Of a stretch of DNA of 64,000 bases, positions 53,588 to 64,000 are shown one piece after another (within the stretch, counting starts at the first letter, position 1; every line of letters begins with the position of its first letter). This DNA is from Saccharomycopsis malanga (lineage: Eukaryota; Ascomycota; Saccharomycetes; Ascoideales; Saccharomycopsidaceae). The translations under genes and the position numbers were made by a program. The stretch covers positions 1,612,001 through 1,676,000 of the forward strand of contig CP025325.1 of assembly GCA_004014935.1 (NCBI GenBank), given 5' to 3'. The notes beneath the pieces were generated by a model. That model did no database searches and had not been told where the DNA came from. It worked only from the letters and a program-made list of their open reading frames with translations.

Positions 53588-55576
53588 ATGAATAGAGCTC
53601 GCAATGTTAGCTTTATACGGCGTACATTCTCAAATAAGGTATTTGTCTACCAGAGAATGTTATTTACAGCGAAAAATGTGAACTTTTTCTCAACATCATC
53701 AATATGTTTGGAATCTTTAAACGATATCCAATCGGAAGAAGAAACAATAAAGGAGCGCATTTCCAGGATACCCATGAAGAACTATAGAAACTTCTCCATT
53801 GTAGCCCATATTGACCACGGAAAGTCAACTCTCAGTGACAGACTATTAGAATTAACAAATGTCATTAAAGCTGGATCTAATAAACAGGTTTTAGATAGAT
53901 TAGATGTCGAGAGAGAAAGAGGTATTACCATCAAGGCACAGACATGTACAATGTTTTATAAATATAAAAACGAAGATTATCTTTTACAGCTTGTCGATTG
54001 TCCTGGACATGTTGATTTTAGAGCTGAAGTTAGTAGAAGTTTTGCTGCCGTTGGTGGTGCTTTATTATTGATAGATGCTTCTCAAGGCGTACAGGCTCAG
54101 ACTGTTGCAAACTTTTATTTGGCATACTCAATGGATTTGAAATTGTTGCCTATTATTAACAAAATTGATCTTCCACATGCTGACATCCCTAGTGCCACGG
54201 AACAGATTAAGGATTTTTTTGAGCTTCCCACTGAAGATATTGTGAGTGTCAGTGCGAAAACAGGCCAAAATGTTGAGCAAATACTACCAGCCATTATCGA
54301 CAAAATCCCTGCTCCAACCGGCGATATCAATGCTCCATTGAAATCCTTCATTATAGACTCTTGGTATGATCCATTTGTAGGGGTTATCTTGTTGGTGAGA
54401 ATCGTAGACGGTGTCATGACTAAAGGAATGAAAATTATGTCTGCCCACACCAGAAAGAAATACGAAGTTAAAGAATTAGGAGTCATGTATCCTGATAGAC
54501 TTCCTTTGGAAAAATTATATGCTGGCCAGGTTGCCTATGTTGTGCCTGGCATGAAAGTTTCTTCTGAAGCCATGATTGGCGACACGTTCATGGAGATTGG
54601 CAAAGAGGTAGAACCTTTTCCTGGCTTTGAAGAGCCTAAACCAATGGTGTTTGTAGGGGCGTTCCCAGCAGATGGTGTAGAGTTTAAAGTATTAGATGAA
54701 AGACTCAATTATTTAGTTTTGAATGATAGAAGTGTGACCTTACAGAAGGAGACATCCAACGCTTTGGGTCAAGGTTGGAGACTTGGTTTCTTAGGATCAT
54801 TGCATGCTTCGGTTTTCAAAGAAAGATTAGAGAAAGAATATGGCGCTTCTTTAATCATCACAACTCCTACAGTGCCTTATAAATTGATAGACAAGAACGA
54901 TAATGCTGTCATTGTCACCAATCCTGACGATTTCCCTGATATTTCCACTATTGGGAAAGGCAGAAGCAGTAAGTACGTTGACTTACAGGAACCATTTGTA
55001 GAAATCATGAGCACTTTTCCAGAAGAATATCTAGGCACTGTTATCAAATTGTGCGATAATAATAGAGGTATTCAGAAAGAAATCCAGTATTTAAATACCG
55101 GACAAGTATTGATCAAATATGATCTTCCTTTAGCTCATTTGGTTGATGATTTTTTTGGTAAACTCAAGTCGGCTACTCGCGGTTTTGCTTCTTTAGATTA
55201 CGAGGACTCTGGCTACAGATCATCTGATATTGTAAAGTTGGAGCTTTTGGTCAATGGAAATGGCATTGATGCCCTTGCACAAGTTATGCATAGAAGTTTG
55301 GTGGAACAGACTGGCAGAGAATGGGTGAAGAAGTTTAAACCTTTTGTCAAGAACCATTTATTTGAGGTGGTGATTCAAGCTAGAGCGAATAACAAAATTA
55401 TTGCTCGTGAAACTATAAAGGCAAAGAGAAAGGACGTGTTGCAAAAATTGCATGCTTCAGATATTTCTAGACGTAAAAAGTTATTGGTGAAACAAAAGGA
55501 AGGTAAAAAGAAGATGAAGTCCATAGGAAAGGTTGCTATAAATCCTGACGCTTATCAGTCATTCTTGAAGAGATAA
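53588..55576 (+). CDS. GUF1: Mitochondrial elongation factor 4 (LepA) Guf1
   Basis: A single exon of 662 aa. An Arg/Ser/Phe-rich presequence ([19 protein letters not shown]) precedes the translational GTPase domain: [10 protein letters not shown] (G1, 72-81), [11 protein letters not shown] (switch I), DCPGHVDF (G3) and NKIDL (G4). The EF4-specific C-terminal domain follows ([20 protein letters not shown], then [15 protein letters not shown] and the basic [12 protein letters not shown] end). EF4/Guf1 can back-translocate ribosomes and protects mitochondrial translation under stress. Length and motifs are complete. Confidence 0.97.
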   Translation: MNRARNVSFIRRTFSNKVFVYQRMLFTAKNVNFFSTSSICLESLNDIQSEEETIKERISRIPMKNYRNFSIVAHIDHGKSTLSDRLLELTNVIKAGSNKQVLDRLDVERERGITIKAQTCTMFYKYKNEDYLLQLVDCPGHVDFRAEVSRSFAAVGGALLLIDASQGVQAQTVANFYLAYSMDLKLLPIINKIDLPHADIPSATEQIKDFFELPTEDIVSVSAKTGQNVEQILPAIIDKIPAPTGDINAPLKSFIIDSWYDPFVGVILLVRIVDGVMTKGMKIMSAHTRKKYEVKELGVMYPDRLPLEKLYAGQVAYVVPGMKVSSEAMIGDTFMEIGKEVEPFPGFEEPKPMVFVGAFPADGVEFKVLDERLNYLVLNDRSVTLQKETSNALGQGWRLGFLGSLHASVFKERLEKEYGASLIITTPTVPYKLIDKNDNAVIVTNPDDFPDISTIGKGRSSKYVDLQEPFVEIMSTFPEEYLGTVIKLCDNNRGIQKEIQYLNTGQVLIKYDLPLAHLVDDFFGKLKSATRGFASLDYEDSGYRSSDIVKLELLVNGNGIDALAQVMHRSLVEQTGREWVKKFKPFVKNHLFEVVIQARANNKIIARETIKAKRKDVLQKLHASDISRRKKLLVKQKEGKKKMKSIGKVAINPDAYQSFLKR

Positions 55577-56118
55577 AAAGTCACACAGGTGTCTTGTAAA
55601 TATTAATAATGTTATTTAACGATTTATGTTGCATGAAAAGTTTTTCCGGGTTGTATATTGAACATTTGAAATAATAATACGTCATTTATCATTAGCCTAT
55701 ATATAGTATATAAAATTTCCGCAGCCTCATGTTCATTGGCTACAATATTTCTATATACTTATGCACTAGGATATTTTATTACAAACTACCTAAGAAACAA
55801 TAACTGAACTGCTTAGAAGCTATAGTTAGCAAGTTATGCATTTATAATTACATCCTATTGTGTTGCCATATTAACGTACAACCAGTTGAAAAATGATTAA
55901 ACTTTTATTTATTGAAACTGAATGAAATATATACACTTTTGTTGCATTATTTTATCATTAAATCACGAAAACAAAGTGTTTTTGTTTTGGATGAGCCATT
56001 CGTCAAGTAGAAATGTGGGAAGCCAAGGGTAAGATATCTATAAAGTAGTAAAGAAACTGGTGAAGGGTGTTAGTGAAATAAATAAAAATTTAGGGCCTTC
56101 GGAAGGGAAGAAAAGTAT
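55577..56118. other. Intergenic between convergent GUF1 and LOS1
   Basis: 542 bp, AT-rich 3'-to-3' spacer, nothing recognised. Confidence 0.45.
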
Positions 56119-59100
56119 TTATTTTAATTGTGCAACAAATTGAGCAAAATATTGTTTGAATTGCTTATCATTCATGTTAACCAAGTTGTTCAAAAACTCA
56201 TTAGCGGTCTCATTAGGGAAATTGACTTCAACAAAGTATACATTCGTCAAATAGCTAATAAAGACTTCTTTATAATTATTGAATAAAACTTTCAAAACAA
56301 AGGAGATTTCATTTAAAATCAATCTTGATTGAGCGTCTTTGACATTGAAATTGGTGTTTTTGAAAGGAATTTCAAAACAGGCACTAACCGACGCTTTCAA
56401 CAAATATTCTTCAACACCATCCAACTTCAACTGGATATTAGGTTGAACAGTGTTTATAATATCATTCTTATCGTTCAAAGCACCGGTACTTAGCAAAGTA
56501 ATGAAATTTTCCAAAATATTGAAAGACAATTTGCAAACCATTGTTTCCTCTATATTGTTGATATATTCTAAAACAGTTTCCAACACTAAAGGGAAGCTTT
56601 TCTGGTTAGTCTCATTCACAAGCAAGCTGAATACATGGTTGTTGATTAATGTTACAATAAACGTCAAGTATGACTTTTGGACATTTTGTTTCTGGTTTTT
56701 TAAACGGTCCAAGATAGGGTCAGTTTTGAGAACGGTATTGGTCAGTTTTTCTTGAATTTTGAAATTGAAACTCTCCAATACCTTGAATATTTTCTGCAAT
56801 AAAGAGCCTAACAACTCGTTCAACAACTGATACATGGTGATATCTTTACTGAAAGAATAAACAATCTGATTGATGAAACTGATAAAGTTGATCAACTCAG
56901 TGCTGGTAATATTCTCGTTTGCAATAATGATGGAAATCAATCTAGCCAAATAGTCTTTAATGGATGCGTTCAAAATAGGCATAAATCTACTGAAAGCAAA
57001 TCTTACACTGTCTCTGATGATCTTAAATTGCTGGAATGTGTCCAAGATCACCAATGCAGCCTCTGCTGCATTCTGGAACTTTGAAATAATGGTCTTGTTG
57101 TTGATATTCGGAGAGTTTACATTAGTGCTACTTTGTTCAAAACCTCTTCCAAAAGTACCTATAGCAACAAGGCAATGATGTGCTTGTAATATGATCTGTT
57201 GTTTTTCCAAAGGCAACTGATAATTAGGGAACATATCCATACATTGCTTCAAATCATTAAATAAGGGATTCAACACCATATCCATCAATCCAGAAACTTC
57301 TTGGTCAGAGACAGTGCTGTTATCTGTGGCAGTGTTGGAATCTGTGGAAGAATTGGAATCAGTCTTACCGCTTAGGGAAATCAACAAACCTACAGTTTCA
57401 AAAAGATACAACTGACTTTCAAAGAAACTATCTTTATCCTCAAAGTCCTGGTCGTCTTGGTTTGGGTCTTGGTTTAAATTTATGTCTTGCGCAGTAGAAG
57501 GGGTGACTTTAATGAGTAACAATGACAGAGCAATATTACTTAACAAAGTTTTTAAAATGGAGATTTCAAGAACTGGTTTGGTTAATTTGATAAATCTAGA
57601 AAACAAATAGAAACATCTTTTTTGCACCTTTGAATTTTCATGGAAAAGACCGTATTTAGAGTTGATAATTTCCAAAATATTGTTAGTAAGAACGTTGCCT
57701 TGATTTTTGCTATTGGCGCCTGTGACAAAGAAGTTGTAATGTTTAATGATGAGATCCAAAAAGGTTAATTGGATTAAAGGATGGTCTGCCTGGACTAACA
57801 AGTTATTTTTTTTATTAATTAAATCTAGCAAGAAAGATTGGAAAATGGAGTAAGGCTTGGATTTGGTGATTTCTTGTTTGACCAACTTCATGGAGTTATT
57901 TCTCAAAATGTCAGAAAAGTTGCTGAGTTCAAACAAACCCAATTCAAAGGTTCTCCAGTCGTTACTTTCAGTGAAAAGAGTCTCGTTGATGATGTTGGTG
58001 ATGATGGAGACAAATAAATCGGGATTAATGGTGGCAATTGCGTCTTGGAACACCTTTAATTTGTTTCTTATTTCCTGAAACTCTTGAGCATCTTCATCTT
58101 CATCTTCATCAGTCAAACCATCGTCTTCCTCGTCATATTTCATTTTGAGGATAATCTTGGTCAACAAGTTAGATAAAAAGTCATTGTAGTCATTAAGGTT
58201 GATGATACTGGTATCATCATGCTTGGAGATCTTCTTTGCAATAGCCAAGAAGCTGGAAATAAGAGGAAACACTTGGAAGGAGATATCATCATAATCGTTA
58301 GGCAATATTCTTAAAATATAAGGTAGTAGCACATTGAGGCGGGAGAATGCCAATTGTTTCAATTCCACTACCGAGTCTGTTTTTTCAATGACAATCAAAT
58401 ACTCAAGACCAACAGCATTGATGAGTTTAGCTACATGTTCATAAAATGAGACCTCATCGGGATCATTGGCATCGCTATCGGCATCATTATAATTCAATTT
58501 ATCAATTGATGTGACAATGATGTCATTAATTTTCATCAAATCAATAAGTTCCATTTTCTTTTCAGAAGGCATTTTCTTGGAAATTATCTCTATAAACAAA
58601 TCGCAAATATCATTTCTCAATAGTTTGACCTCGAAAAACTGATAAAAGTTCTCTAACAAGTTGTTAGCAATGATAAGATTGATATCAATCCAGGAAACCC
58701 ATGAACCTATGACTTTAAACAAGTTTTTAAGTATTTCCAGCTTCAAAGCTTCATTGGCAGTGTCACCAAGGGATTTCCCCACAAACGTGATTATATATTT
58801 CCAATCCACCGTTACCTTCTCCATATCGTTCATTCTGATCAAATCCTTTAGACTGTTTGACACTTCCATCACTTTTGGGTCAGTTTGGTACAACTGGTCG
58901 CCAATCTCACTGTGGACCGACAAAAGTATCCTTAAGTAATAATCCGTTATGATGAGTTTCTTTGTATCATCAGTAGCGTCATTCTCAATGAGTTTTATGA
59001 ATGTCTGGAAAAACCCAGGCCATATGTTCATGTATGCATAATAGAACAAATAACTGAACGTGGCTGCCAACTTGTTTTTTAGAAACGGTGATCTGTTGAC

Positions 59101-59441
59101 ATCCTCCTGCTCAACAATGTACTTTTTAAAATACTCCATCAAAGTGCCCTTTAGCAAGTCCAATTTGTCCACCGACAAGCTGGGGATAGACTGATCGATT
59201 ATTTGGAAAACAAATAATTTCACTGGGTCGGGTGCGTCATTGTTATACAATAAAGGTAAGCATGCTTGCCAACCATCTTCTGAAGACTTGACTTCGTCAA
59301 TATATGTAAGTGCCTATAATGTATTAGTATGCATGTGTTGACCAAGCCATCTCCTCCAATTTAACTTACCTGCTGCTTGAGTTCCTGGGAAGAAGAAGGA
59401 TTGAACGCGATCTCCACCGCCTGCTGAATCTGCGCCTCCAT
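56119..59441 (-). CDS. LOS1: tRNA exportin Los1 (Xpo-t)
   Basis: Two exons on the minus strand, 59441-59370 and 59313-56119; the 56-nt intron has GTAAGT, TACTAAT and TATAG. The product is 1088 aa. Exon 1 gives MEAQIQQAVEIAFNPSSSQE, the importin-beta/exportin start, and exon 2 continues ALTYIDEVKSSEDGWQACLP. The body is HEAT-repeat-like. The segment SWVSWIDINLIIANN and ISKKMPSEKKMELIDLMK are close to yeast Los1 (1100 aa), as is EIPFKNTNFNV near the end. Los1 carries mature tRNAs from nucleus to cytoplasm with Ran-GTP. An acidic stretch (DGLTDEDEDEDAQEF) lies near the middle. Confidence 0.93.
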
Positions 59442-59808
59442 ACTGCAGTCGCTCTCCGTGTGTTATATTGCCGTTATCACCTTCAACACTTGATCCAAAC
59501 AAATCTCTTATATCTACCTTATGTATCGCTTGGGATCAGATCAATGACTCGCAGCTATCTACCGGTACAATGATGTGATGGTATGCAAGTTACTGATCAG
59601 TATAACCTACAGTTTAATCTCGCCAAGTTGTGGTCTGTTTCGATTGGATCTTTTTTCACTAATTAATATGACAAAATCTCTTACATGGTTAAAGCCAGTT
59701 TTTCAAGGCAAAAATTTTTCCCACGCCCACTTTAAACCGGGTACCTAATGATCCATCATCTTGGTACATGACCGCGTCCGATGCCTCTTATAAGCCTAAT
59801 ATCTCTAT
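59442..59808. other. Intergenic, divergent LOS1 / SAE2
   Basis: About 0.37 kb, shared promoter region; TTATAAG near 59788 could be the SAE2 TATA element. No gene is seen. Confidence 0.45.
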
Positions 59809-61311
59809 ATGTTTGTACTATTGCAACAGCAGGGCTCTGTCTCAGTAGCAATGGATATTGAGGAGCAGCTTATAGCTGCAATCACTCCGGTTGTTACCCC
59901 TTTGAGAGACAATATTGTTAGGCTACAAGCTCAAATAAAGACTTTGACTCAAGAATTGAAGACTCAACAACGCGTCAACCAAGAGTTGCAAAGTACTAAT
60001 ATTTCACTCCAGCAACGCTGTAACTTGTTGGAAAGTAAACTAGCACAAAACAATGATAATGAAAATAATATTATCAAGTATCCTGAAGAAGAACTGCAAA
60101 TATTCATCCCTAGTAGTCTAGATTTTGAACAAGACAATTCCGTACCCACTTATTTTAACAGCTCGCCTGATATTCACTATAGTAAAGAAAGATCTTCCCA
60201 GCAATATGAAGAACATCCATACCAAAAACAGAACAGTACAAAAATCGAGCCTGGTTTTGGCTTACTCACTCCCAGATCCATGTCCAAACCAAAGACACAC
60301 CCTAAAGCAAAACTTCGAAATAGAAGAAACAACCTGCTCACATCCTGGAAAGCCACTGTAGATGCAGAATCAGACATATATGAGGATGTTCATAATAGTC
60401 CTGAGCATGTTTTGTCCGCAGCACCACAATATAAGCGAAGACGAGTCAACGATAATAAAGAGAATATGGTTTTGTTTCATGATACTGATTTTCAGGACAT
60501 TCATGCTGACTCTGATAAAGAAAATGATAATTCTCAGCTGAAAGAACCCACCCAGGATTCGCAACATAACGACGCTACGTTCAACAGCTTTCTAGCCGAA
60601 CTTGATACTGACATTTCCGAAAACAGTCCTCACAGTTCCCAATCAGATCACAGAGAAAAGCCAGCAAGTCCTATGAAACCAGCAGTCTACAATGTTGACC
60701 AAATAAACGAACACATAAAACTCAAAAATTACATTGATATAACATTCAATCCACTTTCAGGGAAGCCATGGATCATGGAGGATTTCCGGAATAACAACCA
60801 GCTAAACTTGAACAAGACAGACATTGTTCAAACAGTTGTCCAGAACTTTCACGATGATAATGCTGATATACTAGAATGCAAAGAATGCAGAAAATTTTAC
60901 GAAGCGGCTGGTTATGGTGCTAAGATGAATAGCCCTACATGGGACGAAAGCCCATCTAAGCTGCAACAATACCGTAAAGTGCCACCTATACTATTCAAGT
61001 GCAAACATAAAAAACAACCATCAACAACCTCGTCTTCCCATAATAGTAAAATCAGCTACAATTCCGAAAGACAAAACTCTCCACCTGGGTTCTTCAACGC
61101 AGATTTCCCCACAAGCCAGGCCTTGAAAGAAGAAAAACTTTTGGTCAAAAGAAAAACATTGCGTCAAACAATGGAACGTTTCTTGACGGCTACGGCCTCA
61201 GACCCTTACAAACGAGCTTTCATTTTTAGAAATAAATTGTTCAATAACATAGTCGATAGTGGATTCTTCAAGTACGATTCCCAAACTATCACTAACTTGT
61301 ATACTATTTAA
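59809..61311 (+). CDS. SAE2: DNA-end resection factor Sae2 (CtIP/Ctp1)
   Basis: A single exon of 500 aa from the first ATG; an internal ATG at 59851 (MDIEEQLIAAITPVVTPL) is an equally good start. The N-terminal helix and coiled coil (LRDNIVRLQAQIKTLTQELK) would be the tetramerisation part. A long Ser/Asn/Asp-rich, CDK-site-like middle follows. The conserved C-terminal part has CKECRKFYEAAGYG (CxxC) and the family hallmark SPPGFFNADFPTSQALKEE (about residue 420). Sae2 activates the Mre11 endonuclease to start resection of double-strand breaks and to open hairpins. It is longer than S. cerevisiae Sae2 (345 aa), nearer to Ctp1/CtIP. Confidence 0.9.
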   Translation: MFVLLQQQGSVSVAMDIEEQLIAAITPVVTPLRDNIVRLQAQIKTLTQELKTQQRVNQELQSTNISLQQRCNLLESKLAQNNDNENNIIKYPEEELQIFIPSSLDFEQDNSVPTYFNSSPDIHYSKERSSQQYEEHPYQKQNSTKIEPGFGLLTPRSMSKPKTHPKAKLRNRRNNLLTSWKATVDAESDIYEDVHNSPEHVLSAAPQYKRRRVNDNKENMVLFHDTDFQDIHADSDKENDNSQLKEPTQDSQHNDATFNSFLAELDTDISENSPHSSQSDHREKPASPMKPAVYNVDQINEHIKLKNYIDITFNPLSGKPWIMEDFRNNNQLNLNKTDIVQTVVQNFHDDNADILECKECRKFYEAAGYGAKMNSPTWDESPSKLQQYRKVPPILFKCKHKKQPSTTSSSHNSKISYNSERQNSPPGFFNADFPTSQALKEEKLLVKRKTLRQTMERFLTATASDPYKRAFIFRNKLFNNIVDSGFFKYDSQTITNLYTI

Positions 61312-61420
61312 CTCAATTCAACTTTGATATTTATTTTTTAGCACATGAGTAGTTTAACATTGAATGAATTGTACCCATTTAGAGTATTTTTGTGCACTAT
61401 TCGGCAATAGAAAAATTGCA

Positions 61421-61427
61421 AAAAAAA
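61421..61427 (-). terminator. Pol III terminator of tRNA-Arg
   Basis: Seven A on the plus strand (T7 on the transcript) immediately after the tRNA 3' end. Confidence 0.85.
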
Positions 61428-61501
61428 CACCGAACCTGGGACTCGAACCCAGAATCTCCTGATTAGAAGTCAGACGCCCTAACCAATTAGGCTAGCCCGG
61501 C
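61428..61501 (-). tRNA. tRNA-Arg (UCU)
   Basis: The minus strand starts GCCGGGCTAGCCTAATTGG and ends CTGGGTTCGAGTCCCAGGTT plus CGGTG. The anticodon arm CTGACTTCTAATCAG gives anticodon TCT. The D and T arms pair well. The acceptor stem has a G1-U72 wobble, as in yeast tRNA-Arg(UCU). There is no intron; the gene is 74 nt. Confidence 0.95.
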
Positions 61502-62320
61502 TATTGTTATAAATTTTTGTAATTTTTGATACATACCAGCTACTCGATATATTGTAATTTTTATGTAATTTGAAGATTATTCGATAAATGTCTGGTATAT
61601 ACTGGTATCATTACAAGTTAGCAATATATGGACCTTAAGTAGCGTTTCATTAGATTTTTCGAAAATCACAACTGTTGTGCGCTTCAAAGTACTGTACTTT
61701 TGACTACGGTGGCTTCGATGGCTCAATGCGTATCGAGCCATTCCATTAATTTGAGTATAATTTGCAAGCCATAACGGTTAAAGTTTACTTCCGCTCACCA
61801 CTTTTTTACTTAAAGCTAAAACACTCCATGAATTAACAGTGGTAGTGTACAGGATTACCATTTTACGATAAGTATAATATTAAGGCACTTAAATGAATCG
61901 TGACTTATTAACGAATAAAAAAGCTTACGTTTTACCAAATATAGGACTGTGGAAGTGGCAGCACCATATATTACTGAAAAGTGCACTAATATCATATACA
62001 TGTCTTGTATTTTTGAATGTAAAAAGTTAATAGTATGGCCCCATGCACTAATATGCGGCTTCCTACATGTGAAGGCACCGATAATATGACTATCACGACA
62101 TTGTCACCTGCGCACCGTCCTGATTCTTTTTTTTCCTGCCTGGCCGTACTCCAGGAGATCTCAATATATGGATTTAGCAACCCTTATTGACAGTTTTATT
62201 CAGCGCGAATACAGACGTTGGCTTATTCACGTCAAGTGCTGGTTCATCTTTTTACTTGAGGCGTATTGCTCTGGATACTCTTAGGTTACTGTTGCTGTAT
62301 ATAACTAAGTATCCCAAAGG
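61502..62320. other. Intergenic, tRNA-Arg to CDC4
   Basis: About 0.82 kb, AT-rich, with no recognisable gene or repeat; should contain the CDC4 promoter. Confidence 0.45.
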
Positions 62321-64000
62321 ATGTTGGCGGGCGAAGATCTTTTGAAGAATGCTAAGCCTTCGAAATATCCGTTAGTTGACAAAGCTATTCCGTTTATTTT
62401 TGATGGCGCGAGCTGCAGCAACCAGTTATTTGCAGGGTTGACAGACTCAAATAGGAAACGAGGTCCGAATAGTAGCAAGGACAAGCGGGGCGATCATCAC
62501 ATAATAGTTGATAATGTTTATCAGCCATCTGGGACTACAACTCCTCATACAGCTGATGATGCTGTAGGTAGTCACTCGCCTGCTATGCACCCTCTTTCAA
62601 CTCCAATAGATACATCCAGAAATCCTAACAGTCCCTTCTTTGCGAGGGTGCAGATGTCGAAAAAGAGAACTAAATCTCAGAGGGATGAGAATACTGACGT
62701 TTATGATAATACGGATGACTCTTTAACTCATTATGATGGCCAGAATGTCAAGCGGCGCTTTTTGGGTGATGGAAACGAAGAAGAATCTAGTACTGTTGGC
62801 GACACTGACGCTATCGAAGACAATATTGATGTTGATAGGCTTGGTAATATTAATCCTGATTATACTCTTTCTGAAGAAACATACACTCAACTTCCTCTAC
62901 CTTCACCATCGGCGTCTCCCATTCATTCGTTGAATGAAATAGCTGTTCTGCCTCCTGATTCGCTTGACCTTCAAGATGAAGGCCGTAATGGTTCGCCAGT
63001 TAATGTGCTACCCAGCTATAATAAACTGAATACTGGTGTTCTAGAACAGTTTCTCAAAAATCCCAATAGCAACATTACCTTGATCAATAATCTTTCTCGG
63101 AATCTTCCCAAGAACTCTAAGAATTTACTTTTGTACAAGTTGTTGGAGCATTCAGATCGGTCTACGTTGTCCACGTTAGTGAATCATATTGTCAAGTATC
63201 TTCAATTTGATTTACTTTCCAATCTCCCTGTTGAATTAGCAATGAAAGTACTTTCGTATTTGGATTTCCGCTCTTTGATTAATGTGTCTAAAGTCAGCAA
63301 AAACTGGGCTATTCTAGCTAACAAAAATGGAGATTTGTGGAAAAACTTGTTGTTGAATGATGATCTCATCACTGATCCAGAATGCATCCCTCATGAAATA
63401 GAAAGTGGAAGTCAATTAATTGAAAAATACCATACAATTGATGAAAGTTTGTATTCCAAAAACGCTGATAAATTCACAAGACTTTGTTTCCAACCCAATT
63501 TATACAAGTTACTTTACACCAAATATTATTTGATGAATATCAACTGGACTAATGCTTCTTATCAGCCTCATAAAATCTCTCTTAAAGCTCATGGGGAGCA
63601 TGTGATTACTTGCTTACAGTTTGATGAAGACAAAATTGTTACTGGTGCTGATGACAAGATCATCAATGTGTTTGATACAAATACCGGGAAGAAGCTTAAG
63701 GTGTTAGAAGGCCATGAAGGAGGTGTGTGGGGATTGAAATATATAGGAAATACTTTAGTAAGTGGATCCACCGATAAAACGTTGAGAGTATGGGATTTGA
63801 GAACAGGCAAATGTACTCATATCTTAAGAGGTCATAATTCCACCGTCAGATGTTTGGATGTGATTGAACCTGTGGTTGTAGGTAAAGATGACCGCGGAGA
63901 AGATATAGTGTATCCAAAGACACCAATACTAGTCTCCGGTTCAAGAGATTATAATTTAAACATGTGGGATTTGTCGATGGTGAAGAACGATCAAATTTTA
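62321..64000 (+). CDS. CDC4: F-box / WD40 ubiquitin ligase subunit Cdc4 (5' part)
   Basis: Open from ATG 62321 to the window edge (560 codons shown; the gene continues to the right). After a long Ser/Thr/Pro-rich disordered leader come a dimerisation-type helix segment (SRNLPKNSKNLLLYKLLEHS) and the F-box (NLPVELAMKVLSYLDFRSLI, about 300-345). WD40 repeats then begin (HGEHVITCLQFDEDKIVTGA, then HEGGVWGLKYIGNTLVSGST). Cdc4 is the SCF receptor that binds phosphodegrons on Sic1 and other proteins; repeats with STDKTLRVWDLRTGKC match. Met30 is less likely because of the long leader and the F-box wording. The last repeats, with the phosphate-binding Arg residues, lie partly beyond the window. Confidence 0.9.
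   Translation, partial: MLAGEDLLKNAKPSKYPLVDKAIPFIFDGASCSNQLFAGLTDSNRKRGPNSSKDKRGDHHIIVDNVYQPSGTTTPHTADDAVGSHSPAMHPLSTPIDTSRNPNSPFFARVQMSKKRTKSQRDENTDVYDNTDDSLTHYDGQNVKRRFLGDGNEEESSTVGDTDAIEDNIDVDRLGNINPDYTLSEETYTQLPLPSPSASPIHSLNEIAVLPPDSLDLQDEGRNGSPVNVLPSYNKLNTGVLEQFLKNPNSNITLINNLSRNLPKNSKNLLLYKLLEHSDRSTLSTLVNHIVKYLQFDLLSNLPVELAMKVLSYLDFRSLINVSKVSKNWAILANKNGDLWKNLLLNDDLITDPECIPHEIESGSQLIEKYHTIDESLYSKNADKFTRLCFQPNLYKLLYTKYYLMNINWTNASYQPHKISLKAHGEHVITCLQFDEDKIVTGADDKIINVFDTNTGKKLKVLEGHEGGVWGLKYIGNTLVSGSTDKTLRVWDLRTGKCTHILRGHNSTVRCLDVIEPVVVGKDDRGEDIVYPKTPILVSGSRDYNLNMWDLSMVKNDQIL

Overview
The window is nuclear DNA of a budding yeast (Saccharomycotina). It is AT-rich. The genes are compact with at most one or two short introns, usually near the 5' end (56-83 nt, GTATGT-type donors, TACTAAC-type branch points). 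Nearly every gene has a clear ortholog in Saccharomyces or Candida. Intergenic spaces are wide for a yeast (up to 2.7 kb), and CTG codons are scarce. I could not decide from the sequence whether CTG means Leu or Ser, so I do not name a family.

Left to right: a VelB-like velvet gene (789-1698); RGD2 (F-BAR/RhoGAP); CYC2; CIA1; a mitochondrial HAD protein like YKR070W; MHR1; an SMF/NRAMP metal transporter; a 2.7 kb empty stretch; a VosA-like velvet gene (17755-19182); BIK1; PDR16; DPI35; SAM37; RSM22; PCK1; PSG1; ERG25; a four-unit polyubiquitin gene; a DFG5/DCW1 mannosidase; glucokinase GLK1; a 2.5 kb retroelement-relic region; UGA4; MEH1/EGO1; an intron-bearing tRNA-Gln(UUG); MSS1; a small two-exon BLOC-1-like gene; GUF1; LOS1; SAE2; tRNA-Arg(UCU); and the 5' part of CDC4, which runs off the right edge.

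Genes here are mostly independent housekeeping units. Mitochondrial functions are frequent (CYC2, YKR070W-like, MHR1, DPI35, SAM37, RSM22, MSS1, GUF1), and PCK1 and GLK1 represent opposite directions of glycolytic flux. The outstanding observation is that two velvet-domain regulators, matching VelB and VosA of filamentous fungi, sit about 16 kb apart on the same strand. Velvet proteins form a VelB-VosA heterodimer that controls spores, development and trehalose in moulds, and the model yeasts lack the family. A second point of interest is a dispersed repeat with an (ATT)n tail (at least five copies). Several copies cluster near a decayed LINE-like coding relic at about 45.3-45.6 kb. Eight spliced genes were reconstructed by eye (VelB, RGD2, YKR070W-like, MHR1, VosA, LOS1, the BLOC-1-like gene and tRNA-Gln).
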